Shown: positions 18,756-26,901 of the stretch, piece by piece
How positions within the stretch are numbered: position 1 is the stretch's first letter
Layout: each line of letters opens with the position of its first letter
NCBI RefSeq assembly: GCF_900120295.1
Contig: NZ_LT635470.1
Location: 930,001 to 994,000, forward strand
Length of the DNA stretch: 64,000 bases
Reading direction: 5' to 3'
Source of the DNA: Blautia sp. Marseille-P3201T
GTDB taxonomy: Bacteria; Bacillota; Clostridia; Lachnospirales; Lachnospiraceae
Position numbers and translations under genes: made by a program
The notes under the pieces: model-generated
The model's input: only the letters and a program-made list of their open reading frames with translations
The model's database searches: none
What the model was told of the DNA's origin: nothing

Positions 18756-18784
18756 TTGCTTTACAATTCTTAAAAGTATAAAAT
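18756..18784 (+). promoter_or_regulatory. Promoter of the patatin-like gene
   Basis: TTGCTT at 18756-18761, a 17-bp spacer and TAAAAT at 18779-18784, about 37 bp before the start codon at 18821. AGAAGGAG is the ribosome binding site. Confidence 0.6.
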
Positions 18785-18820
18785 TAGAAATCAAAAGAAG
18801 CAAGAAGGAGCTGAACAACT

Positions 18821-19669
18821 ATGACAACCGGATTACTGCTGGAAGGTGGGGCTATGAGAGGATTGTACACCGCCGGTGTACTGGATGTATTTATGCAAAA
18901 TCACATTTCCATAGACACTATAATCGGCGTTTCTGCCGGAGCTTTATTTGGAATGAATTACAAATCAAAACAAATGGGACGGGTTTTGAGATATAATAAA
19001 AGATTTGCCTCCAGCAAAAATTACATGGGGTTTCACTCACTGATTACCACAGGAAATATTATGAATAAGGATTTCTGTTTTAATAAAATTGTCAACGACT
19101 TAGACCCTGTTGATTTTGAAACCTATCAAAACGGAAAAGAAGATTTTTACGCAGTAGTAACGAATATGACAACCGGCAAAGCAGAATATATAAAAATTGA
19201 TGATTTGAAAAAGGAAGACCAGATAGAATATCTGCGTGCATCCGGTTCTATGCCGTTTTTGTCAAAGCCTGTGATTGTACACGGTAAGAGTTACTTAGAC
19301 GGCGGCATATCTGACAGTATTCCTATTGAGAAGCTTATGGATATGGGATGCAATAAAAATATTGTGGTTCTTACAAGACCGGAGGACTACCGAAAAAAGA
19401 AAAGTAATGCACTCTTTCCAAAAATTTATTATCGGAAATATCCGTATCTGACAGAAGCAATCAATAATCGCTATCGAATATATAATCAGCAGTTGGATAT
19501 GGTAAAGGATTTGGAAGCTGCGGGGAAAATCTTTGTGCTGAAACCCTCCAGATTTGTAGATATCAAACGTATTGAAAGAGATTTGGAGAAAATTCAGGAA
19601 ATGTATGATTTGGGGCAGGAAGATGCTACGAAAAAAATGGATGCGTTGGATGTGTATTTGAAAGTTTGA
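18821..19669 (+). CDS. Patatin-like phospholipase (RssA/YjjU type)
   Basis: The 282-aa protein has the patatin lipase fold: oxyanion loop LEGGAMRGLYTAGVLD, nucleophile elbow GVSAG (Ser about residue 40), and the catalytic Asp in YLDGGISDSIP. These form a Ser-Asp dyad hydrolase acting on acyl lipids; the natural substrate is unknown. The C-terminal 80 residues are charged and match the extra domain of bacterial patatin proteins of this size. It has no signal peptide, so it is cytoplasmic or membrane-peripheral. It is monocistronic and divergent from mraZ. Confidence 0.88.
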   Translation: MTTGLLLEGGAMRGLYTAGVLDVFMQNHISIDTIIGVSAGALFGMNYKSKQMGRVLRYNKRFASSKNYMGFHSLITTGNIMNKDFCFNKIVNDLDPVDFETYQNGKEDFYAVVTNMTTGKAEYIKIDDLKKEDQIEYLRASGSMPFLSKPVIVHGKSYLDGGISDSIPIEKLMDMGCNKNIVVLTRPEDYRKKKSNALFPKIYYRKYPYLTEAINNRYRIYNQQLDMVKDLEAAGKIFVLKPSRFVDIKRIERDLEKIQEMYDLGQEDATKKMDALDVYLKV

Positions 19670-20002
19670 ATTTCTTCTTATTTTTTATTGAATTCTCTTG
19701 TTGTCTATTTAATACGAAAGTTATATTTGCCATTATACTTTACCGTGATAAAGCAAGCATTGTAATAACGCATAATTAAAAAAAGGTATCGCAGAACCGG
19801 CTATGACAACTCTGAAAACTCAAGACACAGAACATCCAAAATATGTCTCTATGCCAGAGGGCCAATAACATTACAGAAGAACTTTCTGTTTCTCCGGTAA
19901 TGTTATGTCCTTTGTGACTACTAGTAAGTTTTTTAATACTTATACCAAAATCTTGTACGCTCCTCTATCAAAATCTATTACAAACAATATATAACTCTAA
20001 AT
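19670..20002. other. 333-bp AT-rich gap between the lipase gene and the Fic/HEPN operon
   Basis: No convincing gene is seen on either strand. It holds an inverted repeat, ATAACATTAC (19865-19874) with GTAATGTTAT (19897-19906), with a partly paired AGAA/TTCT interior but no T-run. It may be the boundary of the accessory operon or part of a decayed gene; I see no attachment site or insertion-sequence ends. Confidence 0.5.
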
Positions 20003-20911
20003 TTAAACATTTATATAATATTGGCGATATATGTTACATTCTTTTCCCATTCCATATTGTCCTTCTATTTCGTATTCTTCTACTTCATCATGATAAGTCA
20101 ATATTTTATATTCAAGCATCATTTCAACATATACCCATAAGTCGTCAAACTTATTTCCCTGATACTCATTAAAAACACAGGCAATGCTATCTGCAATATC
20201 GTATGCAGACTCCTCTTCACTATTCAGGAAAATTTCACATTCTAATTGTTCTTTAAGCTGCTTAACAAATTTCGCATTTCTCACAGCTTCCTTATATATA
20301 AAATCATTCAGTACCTGTCTATCAAATTGTAATTTTGTATACTCCCATCTTTCACCACTTCCCCAAAATGGTAATAGTGAATAAAAATGCAGAATATCAT
20401 AAAATGTTATCATAAAATTATGAAGTTGCTGAAATTCGTTCTCTGTAAGGAATGTATCTTTATCAATAAAAAAGTGCGTCTCATTATTTCTCAACTTATT
20501 CAGTAATGTCAAATCGTCTTTTACAGATATCCCACTATTTTCTTCATAATATTCCCTAAATAACTCTTTTGTGATATCAATCATTTTATTAAATTCTATT
20601 GAAAAAAATTTTTTCATAGTTTCTTTATCCAAACTACTAAAATAATCATTTAAATTTGTAGAATTGTAAAAGTCTCTCGCTGGAAATCCATCTGAATTGC
20701 ATCCATTTTTTAATTGTATCACACGATAATCTACATTATTTAGCATTAACTGTTTCAAAAATAATTCCACAGCATTATGAAGTGCCGATACAAAATGTTT
20801 ACGATATTCCAAGGTTGCCTTTCCCTCTAAAATATAGTCACAATATCTAATTGACATTGCCCATGCCTCAAGAGCATTGTTCTGTAATATTTGATTTTTT
20901 ATATAAGTCAT
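20003..20911 (-). CDS. HEPN-domain-like protein, third gene of the Fic operon
   Basis: The 302-aa product has no clear named family. Its first half looks HEPN-like: an amphipathic helix EYRKHFVSALHNAVELFLKQ (about 35-54) and, near residues 140-148, LRNNETHFF, which fits the HEPN nuclease motif R-X4-6-H (Arg141, Asn142, His146). The C-terminal third is acidic and unassigned. Its ATG overlaps the fic stop (ATGA) and it has GAGGAAATG upstream, so it is translationally coupled to fic. It could be an RNase toxin, a Fic substrate, or a second antitoxin. The HEPN assignment is by motif reading only and is moderately sure. Confidence 0.5.
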   Translation of the reverse strand: MTYIKNQILQNNALEAWAMSIRYCDYILEGKATLEYRKHFVSALHNAVELFLKQLMLNNVDYRVIQLKNGCNSDGFPARDFYNSTNLNDYFSSLDKETMKKFFSIEFNKMIDITKELFREYYEENSGISVKDDLTLLNKLRNNETHFFIDKDTFLTENEFQQLHNFMITFYDILHFYSLLPFWGSGERWEYTKLQFDRQVLNDFIYKEAVRNAKFVKQLKEQLECEIFLNSEEESAYDIADSIACVFNEYQGNKFDDLWVYVEMMLEYKILTYHDEVEEYEIEGQYGMGKECNIYRQYYINV

Positions 20912-21693
20912 TTTTTCATTTCCTCATTTTGCGATAAGTATAATCTAACATCTGCTTTTTTGTGTTCGTATCTCTCTAAACGGTTCCAATATACAATTTT
21001 ACGAATTTGGCTTTCCGTCACTATAAATCCGGCTTCTTTTATTACATCTGAAACTCTTTGTTTCATCTCCTGACCTCTTTCCAAAGCATCCAAAACTATC
21101 TTCTCTAAATACTCAGGCTTTCTCTTATCTCCTAAATCTGAAAATGTTGCACTTGCAGCAACTAAAGCTGTTCTCACATATTGTGCATTATCTTTGAACA
21201 AATCACTATCTATATAAAGTCCTTTGCTCTCTATAAACTGACTGCAAAATGTAATGACTGTACGTGTGTTTCCTTCTCGATATGGGTGTACTTTCCAAAG
21301 TTCAGCCAAGTATCTTGAAAATGTCACTGCCGCCTCCTCAATTGATATTTTATCCCAAATGCAATGCTCCATTCTATCTAAAATAATTTTTGTATCTTTT
21401 TCGATATCAAAGCAATCTGAATATTCTATGGAAATGCCCCCTAACGCCGGTTCCGATTTTTCAATATTAATGACTCTTACCTTTCCTGCCCATTCATAGA
21501 CATCTTGAAAAATATAATAATGAACATCACAAAGCGCTGCAAAATCAAAACGACTTGCAAATTCCTTTGTTACAAGTTCTGCAAGTCGTACACTGGTATA
21601 TTCTGCTTCCATACAAGATAATTCTTTCTCGTCTTGTATATTTGCTAAATTTTTCAAAATATTCGTATGCGGATACACATAAGGATCCTTCAT
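20908..21693 (-). CDS. Fic/DOC family protein (class I, VbhT-like)
   Basis: The 261-aa protein carries the Fic motif HPYREGNTR at residues 136-144, with catalytic His136, acidic Glu140 and the anion-hole Gly-Asn. Fic enzymes transfer AMP or another nucleotide moiety to target hydroxyls. The third Gly of GNGR is Thr143, and the second Arg of the canonical GNGRxxR is Ile147, so ATP handling may differ. The N-terminal YVYPHTNILKNLANI and EWAGKVRVINI (flap region) fit the family. It follows a VbhA-like antitoxin gene by 10 bp and overlaps the next gene by 4 bp. Length is normal for a class I Fic. Confidence 0.88.
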   Translation of the reverse strand: MKDPYVYPHTNILKNLANIQDEKELSCMEAEYTSVRLAELVTKEFASRFDFAALCDVHYYIFQDVYEWAGKVRVINIEKSEPALGGISIEYSDCFDIEKDTKIILDRMEHCIWDKISIEEAAVTFSRYLAELWKVHPYREGNTRTVITFCSQFIESKGLYIDSDLFKDNAQYVRTALVAASATFSDLGDKRKPEYLEKIVLDALERGQEMKQRVSDVIKEAGFIVTESQIRKIVYWNRLERYEHKKADVRLYLSQNEEMKK

Positions 21694-21703
21694 AAGAACA
21701 CCT

Positions 21704-21874
21704 CTATTTCTTCATTTTATATTTTTTATCTAAAACTTTCTTTATATCATCTGTGGTCATTTCTCCACGCTTTTCTTTTGCAATTAAATTTTTGAACTCC
21801 GGAGACGGTTCTAAGCCATCTACTTTAATCATTCCGAGAGCATACTCCCATTTTTTATCTGCACTTACTAACAT
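21704..21874 (-). CDS. VbhA-like Fic antitoxin (56 aa)
   Basis: This short gene has GGAAAGGAG upstream of an ATG at 21874 and ends 10 bp before fic. Its centre, ALGMIKVDGLEPSPE, lines up without gaps with the inhibitory helix of Bartonella VbhA (recalled as ALASQRLEGLEPDPQ), and the rest, RGEMTTDDIKKVL, fits the C-terminal helices of that family. In the inhibitory motif (S/T)xxxE(G/N), Ser is Met15 and Glu is Asp19 here. The role as inhibitor of the Fic protein is inferred from context and similarity. Confidence 0.8.
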   Translation of the reverse strand: MLVSADKKWEYALGMIKVDGLEPSPEFKNLIAKEKRGEMTTDDIKKVLDKKYKMKK

Positions 21875-21912
21875 AATACCGCACTCCTTTCCATACTATC
21901 TTTATTTTCATC

Positions 21913-21921
21913 ATTATATCA
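21913..21921 (-). promoter_or_regulatory. Extended -10 promoter of the antitoxin-fic operon
   Basis: TGATATAAT (21921-21913 on the minus strand) is a perfect extended -10, about 39 bp before the antitoxin start. No good -35 is present. Confidence 0.55.
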
Positions 21922-22004
21922 TATTTTATTGGTAAAATCCATACGATTGCTATACCTAATTATTACTGAATTTTTTGCACTTTTCTTCTAGTGTCATTTT
22001 ATGC

Positions 22005-22039
22005 AAAAACCCCTTGTAAATGTATTATTTACAAGGGGT
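22005..22039 (-). terminator. Terminator of rpsB-tsf
   Basis: ACCCCTTGTAAAT and ATTTACAAGGGGT form a perfect 13-bp stem with a 5-nt loop (22009-22039), followed by TTTT on the minus strand. Confidence 0.9.
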
Positions 22040-22069
22040 GGTTCTTAAATATTTGACATGAAGTTCAGA

Positions 22070-23008
22070 TTAGTTTCCCATCTGTGCAGCAACTTCAGCA
22101 GCGAAATCTTCCTGTTTCTTTTCAATTCCTTCGCCTGTCTCAAAACGAACAAATCCTTTTACAGTAATTTTAGCACCGTTAGCTTTTGCAACTTCTTCTA
22201 CATATTTAGCTACGTTCTGTTTTCCGTCTTCAGCTTTTACATAAACCTGATCTAACAGACAGATTTCTTTTAATTCTTTGTTGATACGTCCGCTAATCAT
22301 TCCCTGAATAACTTTTTCCGGTTTCTGGGACTCTTTTGGGTCGTTCATAATCTGAGCAAGAAGAATTTCTTTTTCATGTGCAATATATTCTTCACTTACT
22401 TCAGAGCTGTTTGTATACTGTGGTTTTAAAGCAGCAATCTGCATTGCTACGTTTCTAGCCATTTCTCTTACTGCATCATTTACAACGTCTGTTTCAACAT
22501 CAACTAAAACGCCGATTTTACCGCCCATGTGTGTATAGGAAGCGATAAATCCGTTTTCTTCAGATGCTTTCGCAAATCTTCTGATGTTCATGTTTTCACC
22601 GATAACAGCGATCTGTGCTGCTAAAGCTTCATTTACAGTTTTTGTTGTATCAAATTTCCATGGAGAAGCAAGGAATTCTTCTGTTGTAGCTGCTTCTGTT
22701 TCCATAGCTGCTTCTGCAACCTGAGCCACATATCCCTGGAATACATCGTTCTTAGCAACGAAGTCTGTTTCTGCATTTACTTCAACAACAACTGCGTGTT
22801 TTTCATCTGCGGAAACTAAAGTCTGGCAAAGACCTTCTGCTGCAATACGTCCAGCTTTTTTCTGAGCTGTTGCAAGACCTTTTTCTCTTAAAAATTCAAC
22901 TGCTTTATCCATATCGCCTTCTGTTGCTGTAAGAGCTTTCTTACAGTCCATCATACCAGCGCCTGTCATTTCTCTTAATTCTTTTACCATTCCTGCTGTA
23001 ATAGCCAT
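22070..23008 (-). CDS. tsf: Translation elongation factor Ts
   Basis: EF-Ts (312 aa) exchanges GDP for GTP on EF-Tu. The N-terminal UBA-like domain MAITAGMVKELREMTGAGMM and DCKKAL, the core VVVEVNAETDFVAKNDVFQ with the conserved TDF, and the C-terminal dimerisation region are intact. The frame extends 26 codons upstream, but AGGAGG 8 nt before the ATG at 23008 and the canonical N-terminus decide this start. It follows rpsB as in most bacteria, with a hairpin between. Confidence 0.97.
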   Translation of the reverse strand: MAITAGMVKELREMTGAGMMDCKKALTATEGDMDKAVEFLREKGLATAQKKAGRIAAEGLCQTLVSADEKHAVVVEVNAETDFVAKNDVFQGYVAQVAEAAMETEAATTEEFLASPWKFDTTKTVNEALAAQIAVIGENMNIRRFAKASEENGFIASYTHMGGKIGVLVDVETDVVNDAVREMARNVAMQIAALKPQYTNSSEVSEEYIAHEKEILLAQIMNDPKESQKPEKVIQGMISGRINKELKEICLLDQVYVKAEDGKQNVAKYVEEVAKANGAKITVKGFVRFETGEGIEKKQEDFAAEVAAQMGN

Positions 23009-23041
23009 TTTAAATTCCTCCTGTATAATACCTTTTATACG

Positions 23042-23088
23042 GAATGAGGCTGTCATATAAAACCAGATTTTATACGACAGCTTCATTT
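23042..23088 (-). repeat. Inverted repeat between rpsB and tsf
   Basis: GAGGCTGTCATATAAAA and its imperfect complement TTTTATACGACAGCTTC form a stem of about 20 bp around CCAG. No T-run follows on the minus strand, so it is more likely an attenuator, processing site or stabilising stem than a full terminator. Its core resembles hairpins at 3930-3977 and 36661-36688. Confidence 0.65.
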
Positions 23089-23107
23089 ATTCCTTTTTGA
23101 ATAAAGA

Positions 23108-23848
23108 TTACTCTTCTACAACTTCTTCTGTTTCTTCTACGAAGATTTCTTCAGCATCAGTAGCTTCGCCCTGGTTTGCTTCGATAACAGCGTCAGCCAT
23201 TTTAGAAACGATTAATTTAACAGCTCTGATAGCATCATCGTTTCCTGGGATTACATAATCTAATTCTTCTGGATCACAGTTTGTATCAGCGATACCAATT
23301 AACGGAATACCTAATGTATGAGCTTCCTGTACACAGATTCTTTCTTTCTTAGGATCTACGATAAAGATAGCATCTGGAAGTTTTTTCATTTCTTTAATTC
23401 CGCCAAGGTTTTTCTGTAATTTTTCCAGTTCTTTTTTCAGGTTGATTACTTCTTTCTTAGGCAGAACATCAAATGTTCCATCAGCTTCCATAGCTTCGAT
23501 TTCTTTTAATCTTGCAATTCTGCTCTGGATTGTCTTGAAGTTAGTAAGCATACCGCCTAACCATCTTTCATTTACATAGAACATTCCACATCTTTCAGCT
23601 TCTGTTTTGATAGCATCCTGAGCCTGTTTCTTTGTTCCTACGAACAGGATTGTGCCGCCTTCTGCAGCGATGTCAGCGATTGCTTTGTATGCATCGTCAA
23701 CCATTCCTACAGATTTCTGTAAGTCGATGATGTAGATACCATTTCTTTCTGTGTAGATGTATGGTGCCATTTTAGGGTTCCATCTTCTTGTCTGATGTCC
23801 GAAATGAACACCTGCTTCAAGTAACTGTTTCATTGAAATAACGCTCAT
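23108..23848 (-). CDS. rpsB: 30S ribosomal protein S2
   Basis: S2 (246 aa) binds the 30S head-body junction. [55 protein letters not shown] and [20 protein letters not shown] are family blocks; the tail is Glu-rich. The start at 23848 has AAGGAGAG upstream; ten extra codons open further upstream are not needed. It heads the rpsB-tsf operon. Confidence 0.97.
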   Translation of the reverse strand: MSVISMKQLLEAGVHFGHQTRRWNPKMAPYIYTERNGIYIIDLQKSVGMVDDAYKAIADIAAEGGTILFVGTKKQAQDAIKTEAERCGMFYVNERWLGGMLTNFKTIQSRIARLKEIEAMEADGTFDVLPKKEVINLKKELEKLQKNLGGIKEMKKLPDAIFIVDPKKERICVQEAHTLGIPLIGIADTNCDPEELDYVIPGNDDAIRAVKLIVSKMADAVIEANQGEATDAEEIFVEETEEVVEE

Positions 23849-23966
23849 TTTTTTCTCTCCTTTGGTTTTGTCTTCCACCTGCTTCTGCTCCTCCGGGACT
23901 TTTTAAGCACCCCCCGTTGAATTCACAGGCGTGGTTATTTTCTACATTGCATTTAGCAACGCGGAT

Positions 23967-23996
23967 ATTATATCACAAATTTTTCTATAATTGCAA
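23967..23996 (-). promoter_or_regulatory. Promoter of rpsB-tsf
   Basis: TTGCAA (23996-23991), an 18-bp spacer and an extended -10 TGATATAAT ending at 23967. It gives a leader of about 110 nt before rpsB, long enough for S2 autoregulation, though I do not recognise a defined leader structure. Confidence 0.75.
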
Positions 23997-24003
23997 GGCT
24001 TTT

Positions 24004-24834
24004 TTACGAATAAAGTCCAAAATTGCGAAGAAGCCAGGACTGCAGAAGAGAAAACCAGCTCTGGCATCCCTCTTCTACTCCTTTTCCTTCTATATTAGCT
24101 GTCTGTTCTTTTGCTAAAGATAAACCATGTCCCCCTTCTGGATATAAATGATATTCCATCGGAACGCCTGCTCTTCCCAATGCTTCTGCAAAACGGAAAG
24201 AATTCCAAAAAGGAACTACATTGTCTGTAAAAGTATGCCACAGAAAAGTTTTTGGGACCTGATTTCCAGCCCAATCTTCCAAAGACATCTTCTCTTTTAA
24301 TTCTTCGTAAAAATCACCTAACAGATTTTTTATACTGTCTTTATGTGCAATTTCTTCTTTTGAACTGATTACAGGATAACACAAAATCAACCCATTAGGC
24401 CTTAATAATTCCTTATCGCAATGCATTTTCTCTGCAAGCCATGGCTCATTCCAGAATACACCATAACTTGCTGCCAGATGTCCGCCTGCTGAAAATCCCA
24501 TAATAATAATTCTGTCCGTATCTACATTCCACTCTTCTGCGTTCTCTTTAATCAGTTTTACACTTTCAGCAACTTCCCAAAGAGCAGTCGGATAAATTGC
24601 CGGAGCACAGGAATACCGTAAAACTGCCGCCTGATATCCCATACTGTTAAACTGCAGTGCAATAGGCTCTGCTTCTCTGTTAGATGTCATGGCATAGCCG
24701 CCTCCCGGGCAAATAAGCACAAGCGGTGACTTCCGATTTCTTGCTCCATCCATCACATCTCCTAAAATATAAGTTTCTAAATGTGTATCTTTAGCGGAAC
24801 CCGCTACTTGAATTTTAATATTTTTGCAAATCAT
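24004..24834 (-). CDS. Alpha/beta-hydrolase, acetyl-esterase type
   Basis: The 276-aa hydrolase has the oxyanion motif CPGGGYAM, the nucleophile elbow GFSAGGH, an Asp region near TFTDNVVPFW and the catalytic His in PEGGHGLSL. This resembles bacterial carbohydrate acetyl-esterases (Axe/BD-FAE group) that remove acetyl groups from xylo-oligosaccharides. No signal peptide is present, so it acts in the cytoplasm. Its start overlaps the stop of the FBPase gene by 4 bp (ATGA), so it is translated with that gene; no sugar-specific neighbour narrows the substrate. Confidence 0.8.
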   Translation of the reverse strand: MICKNIKIQVAGSAKDTHLETYILGDVMDGARNRKSPLVLICPGGGYAMTSNREAEPIALQFNSMGYQAAVLRYSCAPAIYPTALWEVAESVKLIKENAEEWNVDTDRIIIMGFSAGGHLAASYGVFWNEPWLAEKMHCDKELLRPNGLILCYPVISSKEEIAHKDSIKNLLGDFYEELKEKMSLEDWAGNQVPKTFLWHTFTDNVVPFWNSFRFAEALGRAGVPMEYHLYPEGGHGLSLAKEQTANIEGKGVEEGCQSWFSLLQSWLLRNFGLYS

Positions 24835-26783
24835 AATTTTTCTACCAACAGTCCATTTCTATATGCTTCTAAGAGCTCTGTAAGTTCTGCTATCCTTTCT
24901 CTTAATTTTATACCTGTATCGGTTGCTCCCACGTTTTTTCTCTCTGACACCCTTTTTACCAGAATACTATCGGAAAGAATATCACTTTCTTTCGTAATAG
25001 CATCCTCTGTAGAGGTAAAAGGTTCATGAGCTGCCAAAATCATCCCCCACGAATTATAAATTAAAGTATATCCTGCTATGCCGGTTTCTTTTTGATATGC
25101 TCTGGAAAAACCTCCGTCAATTACAAGAATTTTCCCATTACACTTAATCGGACTTTCCCCTGATGTATGATGCACCGGAACATGTCCGTTTACAATATGT
25201 CTTTCTTCTCCCTGTACCTGAAATTCTGCAAAAATTTTCTCTGCTGCCTCATTGCTTTCCAAAAAATTATAGTAAGGATTTTTTATCTCTTTATGAGTCT
25301 CTTTTTCTTCTAAAAAATAACGTTCAAAAGTTGCCATCTTGCTTTTCCCAAACAGAGGAGAATTAGGGCTGATCCAGATATACCAAAGCATATCTTTTCC
25401 TCTTTCTTTTTCCCTTCCGTTTCTTGACATAAAAGCTTTGCGAACATAGCTTTCCAATACCTCATAAAGGCCTTTTCCTTTATAAGTTTTCTCATAAATC
25501 TGCACTTCTTTGAAACTGCCATCTTCGTTCATGGGAATACATCCATGATACAGCAGGTTTCCATTGAAGATCTTGTACATACTTCCCTTTTTCAGCAAAA
25601 ATTGCATATGTCTTTGCAGCTTTTCACAGCTCACAAATGCTGCGGTCAATCTTTCCACTACTTCCTTCTCTTCTCTTGATAATTCGTAGGGATTTTCCCC
25701 GTCGATTGTTGGGAAATAACTATCCAAAAGTTTATATTCTTTTCCATTTAGACGAATTGTTCCTTCAGAATAATCAATATCGTCTAAAAGCGCCCTGTCT
25801 GCCATGCCAAACTCTTTTCTTCGCATGAGAAGCTGACCTTCTAATTTAAACTGAATGATAGAAATTGCTTTATGCATTTTCATATTTAAATCCTGTTCTA
25901 CGGGATTTAAACGATGATTTCCTTTTATTTTAAAACATTGACATGGATCTTCTTTATAATATGTCAGGGCAAATGTTGCCAGCGGCAACAGATTTATCCC
26001 ATATCCATCTTCTAAAATATCCAGGTTTCCATAACGGGCACAAATTCGAATTACTGTTGCTATACAACACTCCTGTCCGGCAGCCGCTCCCATCCACAAA
26101 ATATCATGATTTCCCCACTGAATATCTAAAGAATGATAGGTTTCCAGTTTATCCATAATTCGATGAGGTGCAGGTCCTCGGTCGTAAATATCTCCCAGAA
26201 TATGAAGATGATCTACTACCAGTCTCTGGATAAGTTCTGATAAAGCAATAATAAACTCTTCTGCACGACCAATCTCAATAATCGTACATATAATCTGTTC
26301 ATAATAAGACTCTTTGTCAGTAACATCCCACCGCTCTGTAATCAGTTCATCAATAACATAGGCAAAATCTTTTGGAAGTGCTTTTCTCACCTTGGAACGT
26401 GTATATTTTGACGCAGCCTTTTTACACACTTCAATCAAACGATAAAGCGTTATTTTATACCACTCTTCCATATCGGTTTCCTGCTTTTTAATTAATTCTA
26501 TCTTCTCTTTTGGATAATAAATTAACGTAGCAAGACTTTTCTTTTCCTGTCTGTTCATAGTGTGTCCAAAAACTGTATCAATTTTTCTTCTTATGGAGCC
26601 GGAACCATTTTTTAATACATGAGAAAAAGCTTCATATTCTCCATGTATATCTGTAATAAAATGTTCCGTTCCTTTCGGAAGATTTAAAATGGCCTGTAAA
26701 TTAATAATTTCTGTAGATGCTTCTGCTATTGTCGGATACAGCTCTGCCATTTTTTCCAGATACTTTAATTTCATTTTTTCCAT
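24831..26783 (-). CDS. fbp: Fructose-1,6-bisphosphatase, class III
   Basis: Class III FBPases (Firmicutes type, about 640-670 aa) carry out the last committed gluconeogenic step. This 650-aa protein has the metallophosphatase motifs ITDIHGEYEAF, LGDIYDRGP and GNHDILWMGAAAG, and the C-terminal NGHVPVHHTSGESP. GGGGGAAAG precedes the ATG. It is upstream of and coupled to the esterase gene. Confidence 0.95.
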   Translation of the reverse strand: MEKMKLKYLEKMAELYPTIAEASTEIINLQAILNLPKGTEHFITDIHGEYEAFSHVLKNGSGSIRRKIDTVFGHTMNRQEKKSLATLIYYPKEKIELIKKQETDMEEWYKITLYRLIEVCKKAASKYTRSKVRKALPKDFAYVIDELITERWDVTDKESYYEQIICTIIEIGRAEEFIIALSELIQRLVVDHLHILGDIYDRGPAPHRIMDKLETYHSLDIQWGNHDILWMGAAAGQECCIATVIRICARYGNLDILEDGYGINLLPLATFALTYYKEDPCQCFKIKGNHRLNPVEQDLNMKMHKAISIIQFKLEGQLLMRRKEFGMADRALLDDIDYSEGTIRLNGKEYKLLDSYFPTIDGENPYELSREEKEVVERLTAAFVSCEKLQRHMQFLLKKGSMYKIFNGNLLYHGCIPMNEDGSFKEVQIYEKTYKGKGLYEVLESYVRKAFMSRNGREKERGKDMLWYIWISPNSPLFGKSKMATFERYFLEEKETHKEIKNPYYNFLESNEAAEKIFAEFQVQGEERHIVNGHVPVHHTSGESPIKCNGKILVIDGGFSRAYQKETGIAGYTLIYNSWGMILAAHEPFTSTEDAITKESDILSDSILVKRVSERKNVGATDTGIKLRERIAELTELLEAYRNGLLVEKL

Positions 26784-26853
26784 TTTCTTTCCCCCAATAT
26801 ATTTGGAATTTTCCCCATTTTGTTTCTGCTGCTTTCATTCTAACATAAAACCC

Positions 26854-26887
26854 AAAAAAAGGGAGCGAGATTTTAAAATCTCACTCC
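26854..26887 (-). terminator. Terminator of the GH101 gene
   Basis: GGAGTGAGATTTTAAAATCT and its complement (26861-26887) followed by TTTTTTT (26860-26854) on the minus strand, 14 bp past the stop codon. Confidence 0.9.
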
Positions 26888-26901
26888 ACATTTTGCAGGA
26901 A

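Noticed and set aside
19670-20002. Possible tRNA or small RNA gene in the gap
   Set aside because: No cloverleaf, CCA end or T-run after the hairpin was seen; only a short inverted repeat.
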